From: an uncultured Sutterella sp.
GTDB lineage: Bacteria; Pseudomonadota; Gammaproteobacteria; Burkholderiales; Burkholderiaceae_F
Direction: 5' to 3'
NCBI GenBank assembly: GCA_900553105.1
Contig: USCE01000012.1
Span: forward strand, 1-18,288
DNA: 18,288 nt
Shown here: in pieces, positions 12,819-18,288 of the stretch
How positions within the stretch are numbered: position 1 is the stretch's first letter
Layout: each line of letters begins with the position of its first letter
The notes under the pieces: model-generated
Seen by the model: only the letters and a program-made list of their open reading frames with translations
Database searches by the model: none
Told to the model about the DNA's origin: nothing
Translations under genes and position numbers: made by a program

Positions 12819-13607
12819 TTAAGCGGCTTTTTCTATCACGGAGATCAGGTCGGGTAATTCCGACATTGAGTCAATCACATAGTCAGCTCCGTTAGCAAAG
12901 AAGGTCTCACGAGCTTTTTTGCGAAGTGCGTATTGAGTTTGAGAATCCAATGCATCCCAGCCTTTACGGTCCAGTCCGACCACGGAGCTGCCTTCGGTTA
13001 CTCCGACGGTCACAAGTCCCGCATTTTTCCCTTCCCGCATATCGGAGACCGTGTCGCCGACTTTTACAATACGTCTGACATCGGTCAATCCTAAGCGGCG
13101 CATATTTTCAAAGACCATGTAGGGCCAGGGACGACCGAATCCGCCCGTATCATCAGCGGTGACGCAAGTATCAGGACAGTAGCCGGCAGCTTGTGCAGCC
13201 GGTTCCACCACATCCATCATCGTGCGGGTAAAACCGGTCGTTGAACCGATCTTAATCCCACGGTCACGAAGCACTTTGACAGTGTCCAATACGCCGGGTT
13301 TAATATCGCAATGCTTGGGTAACACAGCCATTAAGGCTGGCTCAAAATCGGCGTACAGGTGCTCAACATCATCACGATTGGCTTCTCGTCCGTATTTTTC
13401 TTTCCACAATTGGGCGATTCTAGGTATACGGAGCATCGTGCGAATGTGATCGCGTTTTAACAACCCCATCGGTGCGCGGGTTTCTTCATCGGTAACATCA
13501 ATGCCGGCGCGACGGAATGCTTCCATGAAAGCGCTCACAGGGCTCGTACTGCCGAAATCGACTGTGGTTCCGGCCCAGTCAAAAATGACGGCTTCAATCT
13601 TAGCCAT
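12819..13607 (-). CDS. phnX: Phosphonoacetaldehyde hydrolase (phosphonatase) PhnX
   Basis: PhnX splits phosphonoacetaldehyde into acetaldehyde and phosphate, the C-P bond-breaking step of 2-aminoethylphosphonate use. The 262-residue protein is a HAD-superfamily member of normal length. The nucleophile Asp10 lies in VIFDWAGTTVDFGS; the cap Lys51 (MGLLKRDHI) is the Schiff-base lysine that sets phosphonatases apart from other HAD enzymes. The later motifs are GSTTGFT (about 121-127) and VGDTVSDM with Asp185 and Asp189. The start at 13607 has AAGGAG just upstream and overlaps the end of phnW by 8 bases, so translation is probably coupled. It is the last gene of the operon. Confidence 0.95.
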   Translation of the reverse strand: MAKIEAVIFDWAGTTVDFGSTSPVSAFMEAFRRAGIDVTDEETRAPMGLLKRDHIRTMLRIPRIAQLWKEKYGREANRDDVEHLYADFEPALMAVLPKHCDIKPGVLDTVKVLRDRGIKIGSTTGFTRTMMDVVEPAAQAAGYCPDTCVTADDTGGFGRPWPYMVFENMRRLGLTDVRRIVKVGDTVSDMREGKNAGLVTVGVTEGSSVVGLDRKGWDALDSQTQYALRKKARETFFANGADYVIDSMSELPDLISVIEKAA

Positions 13608-14718
13608 TTTGAACTCCTTGCAGATAATCCTTGAAAGTCGCTAGCACTTTTTGAACGTCTTGCTCGTAAATTTCACCAATATTGCCTAAGCGGAAAGTGT
13701 CACGTTCGGTGAGTTTGCCCGGATAGATGACGTAGCCATGACGCTTGAGATAGTCGTACATCGAGGCAAAGGTAAATTGAGCATTTTCGGGATAAAAGAA
13801 CGTCGTGATGATCGGTCCTTGATGAGTTGTGTCGATATAGGCCTTAAAGCCCATCGCTTCCATTCCCTCGCGCATCATACTGTTGCAACGACTGTAGCGT
13901 TCGTTGCGTGCTTGAATACCACCTTCAGCCTGCAACTCTGTCATTGCTCGATGAAATGCGGCGACAACGTGTGTTGGCGAAGTAAAGCGCCATTTCCCAC
14001 CGTCCTTTTCCATGACACGCCATTGATCATAGAGATCGAGTGAGAGCGAGCGGGCATTGCCGCGACTTTTTTCCAACGCATCGCGCCGGGCAATGATGAA
14101 AGAAAAGCCAGGGACACCTTGGATGCACTTATTGGCAGAGCTCACTAAAAAGTCGATACCCAGCTCTTGCACACGAATGTCCACCCCGCCGAAAGAACTC
14201 ATGGCGTCGACAATAAAGGTTTTGTTCCAAGCTTTTACCACGCGGGCGATGGTAGCAATGTCGTTTAAAAGGCCTGTTGTGGTTTCGCTATGAACCATGC
14301 TCACGATGGTGATTTCCGGATGATTCTGGAGATAGTTACCTACGCATTGAGCATCGGGAACCTGATCCCAATCGAAATCGAGTCGATCAAAGGCGATCTT
14401 ATGGTAGGTCAGAATCTGGCACATGCGTTCGGAGTAGGCGCCGTTGACCAATACGAGCACGCGGTCGTTAGCACCCGGGATCGAAGAAAGCACCGATTCA
14501 ACGCCGAAAGTGCCACTGCCTTGCATGAGAACCGTTGTGTAGAGTTCCTTATCGGAGTGGGCAAGTTCGAGCAAGTTGGCTCGGATTTCTTGTGTCATGT
14601 CCTTGTAGTCTTTGTCCCACGTACAGCGGTCTACGAGCATCTCGTGGCGAACGGTGGCAGAGGTCGTCAAGGGACCGGGAGTTAACAGTTTGTAGGTATT
14701 GGGGTCTTGGATAGTCAT
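13600..14718 (-). CDS. phnW: 2-aminoethylphosphonate--pyruvate transaminase PhnW
   Basis: PhnW moves the amino group of 2-aminoethylphosphonate to pyruvate, giving phosphonoacetaldehyde and alanine. The 372-residue protein is a fold-type I PLP enzyme of normal length. It starts with the family sequence LLTPGPLTTSATVRHEML and has QGSGTFGVE near residue 66 and SMVHSETTTG near 140. The PLP-contacting Asp171 lies in IVDAMSSFGG, and the Schiff-base Lys197 in SSANKCIQGVPGFSF. It is followed by phnX with an 8-base overlap, so substrate passes straight to the hydrolase. The 77-bp gap upstream, after the binding-protein gene, holds a small hairpin; no strong ribosome binding site is seen before the ATG. 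Confidence 0.96.
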   Translation of the reverse strand: MTIQDPNTYKLLTPGPLTTSATVRHEMLVDRCTWDKDYKDMTQEIRANLLELAHSDKELYTTVLMQGSGTFGVESVLSSIPGANDRVLVLVNGAYSERMCQILTYHKIAFDRLDFDWDQVPDAQCVGNYLQNHPEITIVSMVHSETTTGLLNDIATIARVVKAWNKTFIVDAMSSFGGVDIRVQELGIDFLVSSANKCIQGVPGFSFIIARRDALEKSRGNARSLSLDLYDQWRVMEKDGGKWRFTSPTHVVAAFHRAMTELQAEGGIQARNERYSRCNSMMREGMEAMGFKAYIDTTHQGPIITTFFYPENAQFTFASMYDYLKRHGYVIYPGKLTERDTFRLGNIGEIYEQDVQKVLATFKDYLQGVQNG

Positions 14719-14741
14719 AAAACGTAGAGTCTCAGTGAATG

Positions 14742-14774
14742 TGCCCGCGAGCGGTTTTGAAGCACTCCCGGGCA
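14742..14774 (-). promoter_or_regulatory. Small hairpin between binding-protein gene and phnW
   Basis: TGCCCG (14742-14747) and CGGGCA (14769-14774) form a 6-bp GC-rich stem with a 21-base loop, in the gap between the substrate-binding protein gene and phnW. No T-run follows. Such stems within transport operons often protect the upstream message so that the abundant binding protein is made in excess; here that is inference. Confidence 0.35.
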
Positions 14775-14795
14775 GATAGAGAAAAGATTAAACAG

Positions 14796-15812
14796 TTATT
14801 GGTTTTGGCCTTTCACAAGCTTTTGGTGAGCTTGAAGCAGTTCTACCGTTAAAGGTTCCTTGTAGAGCATCGGCTTGGCGGGTTGGTTTTCAGCGGAAAC
14901 TGTTTCACCCTTATAAAGAGCAACTGGATAGAATTTCAACAACTCAGCACGGCCGTGACGGATAATGGTTTCAGCCATCTTTTGAGCGTTGGCGTTGGTC
15001 TTGTCACCCTTGTCAATGACAGCGACGGCTTCCATTAGTTGGAAGTTGCCTTCAACAGGATCGATGTAGTCAATCGGCAAACCCTTGGCTTTGTCAGCGA
15101 CGGCTTGGTGGCGAAGGCCGAAACCGACAGCGGCTTCACCTGCACGCAATTTCTTTAAGGGCGCAGAGCCAGATTTTTCTAAGTGAGCTCCAGCGTTCTT
15201 TTCAATGGCAGCGATTGTCTTTGCACCGGCTTCTTCACCTTCGGCAGTTAAAACAGCCTGAGTCATCAACCAAGAGGTCGAAGAGCCCATGATGTCAGGC
15301 ACAGAAATGTGACCGGCGTATTCAGGCTTGGCTAAATCGGCAATGGCCGTTGGTGCAGGCAAATTGGCTTCTTTTAAAACTTGTGTATTAACAAACAATG
15401 CACCCATATTCCCTAAAATCGGAGCATAGTAGGCCGGCATCGGATTGATGGGTTCGGTCTTAAAGGTCAGATTTTGGAACATTTGGTTTTTCTTTTGGAA
15501 ACTGTCGATGTAATAAGTACTGATAGTGACCAAATCTGCTTCAATGTTTTTACCTTCCGCAGCAAGTTTGCCGCCGAGTTCAGACGTGCCGAACGATTGC
15601 ATCAGATAAGCGCCCTTGAAACCGTTGTTATCGAGCGCATTTTTCATAGCTTGTTGGGCTTCTTCGTCAGCGTTGGTGTAGATGACGACTTGTTTAGCAG
15701 GCTCGGCTTTGGTAGCGGTTTTTGTTGTGTTATCGGCCTTGTCAGAGCAGGCCGTTAAACCCATAACAGCGGCAGCCATGACGGTAAGCGAGAGCGCAGA
15801 GATGCGTTTCAT
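14796..15812 (-). CDS. 2-aminoethylphosphonate ABC transporter, substrate-binding lipoprotein
   Basis: A 338-residue extracytoplasmic binding protein. It has a lipoprotein signal peptide (MKRISALS, a hydrophobic stretch, then lipobox L-T-A-C with the lipidated Cys at residue 22) and a Thr/Lys/Ala-rich linker. The mature part begins VVIYTNADEEAQQAMKNAL, as in iron/AEP-type binding proteins of the periplasmic-binding fold (also IEADLVTIS, and GHISVPDIMGSSTSWL). The AEP assignment rests on its place between a double-domain permease and phnW-phnX, as in the phosphonate systems defined by TIGR03261. Specificity cannot be read directly. The ATG at 15812 has AAGGAG upstream; an upstream in-frame start at 15842 would overlap the permease stop and spoil the signal peptide. 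Confidence 0.88.
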   Translation of the reverse strand: MKRISALSLTVMAAAVMGLTACSDKADNTTKTATKAEPAKQVVIYTNADEEAQQAMKNALDNNGFKGAYLMQSFGTSELGGKLAAEGKNIEADLVTISTYYIDSFQKKNQMFQNLTFKTEPINPMPAYYAPILGNMGALFVNTQVLKEANLPAPTAIADLAKPEYAGHISVPDIMGSSTSWLMTQAVLTAEGEEAGAKTIAAIEKNAGAHLEKSGSAPLKKLRAGEAAVGFGLRHQAVADKAKGLPIDYIDPVEGNFQLMEAVAVIDKGDKTNANAQKMAETIIRHGRAELLKFYPVALYKGETVSAENQPAKPMLYKEPLTVELLQAHQKLVKGQNQ

Positions 15813-15838
15813 AGGAAACTCCTTTAACAGTATAAAAA

Positions 15839-17557
15839 TCAAATGGTTTGCCTGGAATGTTTGGCAGGCATCACCGATTGCAAAAGCTTGTTGATGGCAG
15901 CGGTTAAACCGCTACCGCAATTGTTTTGAGCGTAAGAGGCAAGACTGTCAAAAATGAGTTTTGCCGCCACGTTCGTGATAAAAATTAGTAACGAAAGCAC
16001 GAAAATTTCTTCGAATTTTTCAAAGTACTGCAGTTCTTTGATTTTTGTTGTCAGAAGCATCGTGCGAGCTCCTGTCAAGAACACTACGGCGCTGATCGTT
16101 ACCATGGCGCTGACGAAGAAATACTGGAACATCTGCAAGAGCGTCGGTAACGAATTAGGCACAATGACTCGAGAGACGGTTTTAATCCAGCTATCTCCCA
16201 TCAAGGCTCCCGTGGTTTCCCAACGGGCGTTCATTTTCGATAAGGCTGAGGTGGCCATCATGTACGGCGTGGTGAAAAAGTGCACAAGGTTGGCCAAAAT
16301 TAAAATGGTGAATGTGTTAGCCAGTGTCGTGCCGCTCATGGCGAATAAAAAGCCGATCCCCAACACCATGCCCGGTACCGTATTGGTGATCATGGCAAAG
16401 CTGTCCATCGTTGTTTTACACCATCCCGAGAGTTCCGAGCGTGCCTTAACGAGAGCGGCTGCGTAGCAGAAAATCGTGCCGATAGCGGCTGAGGCAAGTG
16501 CTACGGCGATGGAGTGTCCGTAAACCTGCCAGATGGCGTAATCATTTAAGATTCGGGAGATTACGTCCAAGGTGAAGAACGGTTGGTAGGGCCATTGTTT
16601 AACAAACGGTACAACAAACATCACGATGAACACGCTCAGTAATGCTAAGGACACCACGAAGAAATAACCTAAGAAGACAACGTCTCTAGTCGTGTTTTCA
16701 GCCACTTCGGCTTTGGAAATTTTGTTGTAGCGAAAGTTAAAGCGATCTACCCAACGAAGCAAAACGACCGAGGCAACGGATGGCACAAGCATTGCCATGG
16801 CAATGACTGCACCTTCGCCGAAGTTAGGAACTGCCCCCATCATTGTCGTATATAGCTCGGTGGCGATGACTTCGTATTGACCGGCAATGGAGACTGGAAT
16901 CCCGAAGTCGGTAAACGAGAGAAAGAAACTTAAGATAAACGCTGAAAGCAATGCGCCGACAACTGGACGAAGCGCCGTCACATAAAAAGTTCGCCAGGGA
17001 GAATCCCCCATGAGTTTGCTCACCGTCACGAAGTTGCGATCGATGTAGAAAAACGCGTTATAGAGGATCAAAAATGCGGGCGGCAACGTGTAAATCACAT
17101 CGGCAATCAACAACCCCCAAAAACCGTAAATCGAAAACGGCGGTTGCCCGATGAGTTGACTGATAAGTCCCAATCGTCCGAACGAATAAATGACGGCAAA
17201 ACCGTATGTGATGGACGGTAAAAACAGGGGAAGCAGAACAACGATTTGAATGATTTTCTTCAGCGTGGGGTTTATACGCGTAAAGTGCAACCCGTAAGCA
17301 CAGAAAAAACCTAAAACGGCTGCGATCGCAGCGGAAATCCCTGACACTATAAAGCTATTGCCCATGGCGCGCCAAAAGCGCGGTTGATCCAATAGTGCGG
17401 TGTAATTGTCAAATCCGGTTGCGCCCATCGGTGTCAGCACAGACTGAAAAAGCACACAACCCAAGGGGTAAAGCAAAATGGCAACCAGGGTGGCGGTTAT
17501 CAGCCAGTAAAGAACTTTGAGCTCATTTTGGCCGCGACCCATCAATCGGAGACTCAT
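15839..17557 (-). CDS. 2-aminoethylphosphonate ABC transporter, double-domain permease
   Basis: A 572-residue inner-membrane permease with two transport domains in one chain, each of about six helices (roughly 15-270 and 295-560). Each half has an EAA-type loop that docks the ATPase: KLMGDSPWRTFYVTALRP (about 181-198) and TTGALMGDSWIKTVSRVIVP (about 448-467). They are clearly related, so the gene is an internal duplication/fusion equal to a dimer of single-domain permeases. This form matches the AEP permease family TIGR03262 (the two-permease PhnU/PhnV system fused). The start at 17557 has AAAGGAC upstream. The ATPase gene ends 12 bases before it, and the binding protein starts 26 bases after it. 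Confidence 0.9.
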   Translation of the reverse strand: MSLRLMGRGQNELKVLYWLITATLVAILLYPLGCVLFQSVLTPMGATGFDNYTALLDQPRFWRAMGNSFIVSGISAAIAAVLGFFCAYGLHFTRINPTLKKIIQIVVLLPLFLPSITYGFAVIYSFGRLGLISQLIGQPPFSIYGFWGLLIADVIYTLPPAFLILYNAFFYIDRNFVTVSKLMGDSPWRTFYVTALRPVVGALLSAFILSFFLSFTDFGIPVSIAGQYEVIATELYTTMMGAVPNFGEGAVIAMAMLVPSVASVVLLRWVDRFNFRYNKISKAEVAENTTRDVVFLGYFFVVSLALLSVFIVMFVVPFVKQWPYQPFFTLDVISRILNDYAIWQVYGHSIAVALASAAIGTIFCYAAALVKARSELSGWCKTTMDSFAMITNTVPGMVLGIGFLFAMSGTTLANTFTILILANLVHFFTTPYMMATSALSKMNARWETTGALMGDSWIKTVSRVIVPNSLPTLLQMFQYFFVSAMVTISAVVFLTGARTMLLTTKIKELQYFEKFEEIFVLSLLIFITNVAAKLIFDSLASYAQNNCGSGLTAAINKLLQSVMPAKHSRQTI

Positions 17558-17569
17558 AATTTTGTCCTT

Positions 17570-18288
17570 TTAGGCTACGGCCTGATTGGTGCTTTGAAAA
17601 ATGCTGGAGGCCCCAATGTCACCGCTTGCGGGTTTTACTTGGGGCAAGCTGTCATTGAAAAGCTTAAGAATGTTGGAGCGTTTGATCGTTAACTGAGACA
17701 GGATGAATTTACGAATAAAGTCATTGGCCGGGTTACTGACAATGTTTTGTGGGGTATCGAATTGCGAGATTTTGCCTTCGTTAATGATTAAGACGCGATC
17801 AGAAATCGTCAAAGCTTCTTCCGGATCATGCGTCACGATTAATGTTGTCAAACGGTATTGGCGAGCGACGGTACGAATGCGTTCTTTAATCGACTCCTTG
17901 ATGATGCCGTCTAAGGCCGATAAAGGCTCGTCAAGCAACAAAATGCGAGGTTTTAACACCAAGGTTCTTGCAATGGCGACACGTTGTTTTTGGCCGCCTG
18001 AGAGCTCATCGATGCGTTGATCAAGGTGCTTGCGAAGGCCCAGAAGATCGATCAATTCTTCGACTTCTTTGGGACTTGATGCCTGCGGATGGTTACGAAG
18101 TCCGTAGAGGATATTGTCTCTGGCATTAAGATTGGGGAAAAGCGCAAAATCTTGGAAAACGATGTTAAAACCACGTTTTTGCATACTGACGTGACTTAAA
18201 TCTTCACCGTCATAGATCAATTGCCCCGACGTGGCATCAGTTAAACCTAAAATTAAATTTAAAAGTGTAGTTTTTCCGCAGCCAGAGG
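17570..18288 (-). CDS. 2-aminoethylphosphonate ABC transporter, ATP-binding protein (5' end outside window)
   Basis: ATPase of the same importer, cut off by the window end. The open frame reaches back to the last bases, which encode the Walker A motif (SGCGKTTLLNLILG), so the protein is longer than any internal ATG suggests; an ATG at 18218-18220 is not the start. Also visible are the Q-loop (VFQDFALFPNL), the signature LSGGQKQRVAIAR, Walker B (ILLLDEPLSALDG) and the H-loop (VTHDPEEAL). A short C-terminal extension of about 45 residues follows, too short for a full TOBE domain. It sits 12 bases upstream of the permease in the same operon. AEP specificity is inferred from the neighbours (cf. 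family TIGR03258). Confidence 0.9.
   Translation of the reverse strand, partial: SGCGKTTLLNLILGLTDATSGQLIYDGEDLSHVSMQKRGFNIVFQDFALFPNLNARDNILYGLRNHPQASSPKEVEELIDLLGLRKHLDQRIDELSGGQKQRVAIARTLVLKPRILLLDEPLSALDGIIKESIKERIRTVARQYRLTTLIVTHDPEEALTISDRVLIINEGKISQFDTPQNIVSNPANDFIRKFILSQLTIKRSNILKLFNDSLPQVKPASGDIGASSIFQSTNQAVA

Noticed and set aside
12811..12822. Perfect 12-bp palindrome TTAAGCGCTTAA
   Set aside because: It overlaps the phnX stop codon; a short palindrome of this kind can arise by chance, and nothing around it suggests a binding site.
14290..14685. 131-residue plus-strand open frame
   Set aside because: Antisense shadow of phnW, no ribosome binding site and no recognisable motif.
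15954..16466. 170-residue plus-strand open frame
   Set aside because: Lies antisense within the clear double-domain permease gene; composition reflects the complement of membrane-protein codons and no family is recognisable.
1..18288. CRISPR arrays, insertion sequences, phage or toxin-antitoxin genes
   Set aside because: No direct-repeat arrays, transposase motifs, terminal inverted repeats or phage-type genes were seen; the only transposon sequence is the library adapter at 1-29.

Overview
The window looks like one end of a draft contig from a betaproteobacterium of the order Burkholderiales, most likely a gut Sutterellaceae-type organism (Sutterella/Parasutterella-like). That placement is inferred from three things: the gene order tatABC - Nif3-like - sspA - sspB; SspA and SspB sequences of the Burkholderiales type; and a moderate G+C content with an anaerobic flavour to the gene set. 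The first 29 bases are not biological: they match the 3' part of the Nextera read-2 transposon adapter, including the 19-bp Tn5 mosaic end.

Layout. (1) 30-2465: the end of tatA, then tatB and tatC (twin-arginine translocase) and a Nif3-like metal-binding protein. (2) 2615-3762: sspA, sspB and a tRNA-Thr(TGT) closed by a terminator. In many Burkholderiales the cytochrome bc1 genes petABC lie between the Nif3-like gene and sspA; here only about 150 bp is found. (3) 3834-5466: a Tat-exported, C-terminally anchored multi-cluster ferredoxin subunit (HybA/FdnH type) overlapping a small FdnI-type cytochrome b. No catalytic subunit is adjacent. (4) 5602-7284: an AspT/YidE-type transporter, convergent with a YheO/DauR-type regulator (7375-8043, minus strand); a perfect 16-bp stem terminator lies between them. 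(5) 8222-10008: two neighbouring decayed genes, an [FeFe]-hydrogenase with its active-site core deleted and a malate dehydrogenase with several frameshifts. (6) 10161-12753: a YczE-type membrane protein, a MutT-type Nudix hydrolase, a flavodoxin broken by one frameshift, and an intact flavodoxin-ferredoxin fusion of the EFR1 type. (7) 12819-18288, minus strand: a 2-aminoethylphosphonate (AEP) operon, transcribed right to left as ATPase (cut by the window end) - double-domain permease - lipoprotein binding protein - phnW - phnX.

How it fits together. The Tat system at the left is what the Tat-signal ferredoxin subunit would need to reach the periplasm. The AEP operon forms a complete route: uptake of AEP, transamination with pyruvate to phosphonoacetaldehyde plus alanine, then C-P bond cleavage to acetaldehyde and phosphate. 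The middle of the window (8.2-12.0 kb) shows gene decay in redox functions (hydrogenase, malate dehydrogenase, flavodoxin), consistent with reductive evolution in a host-associated anaerobe or microaerophile. I saw no mobile element, CRISPR array or phage gene. I did not find a clearly new multi-gene system; the most unusual items are the orphan FeS/cytochrome b pair and the paired pseudogenes.
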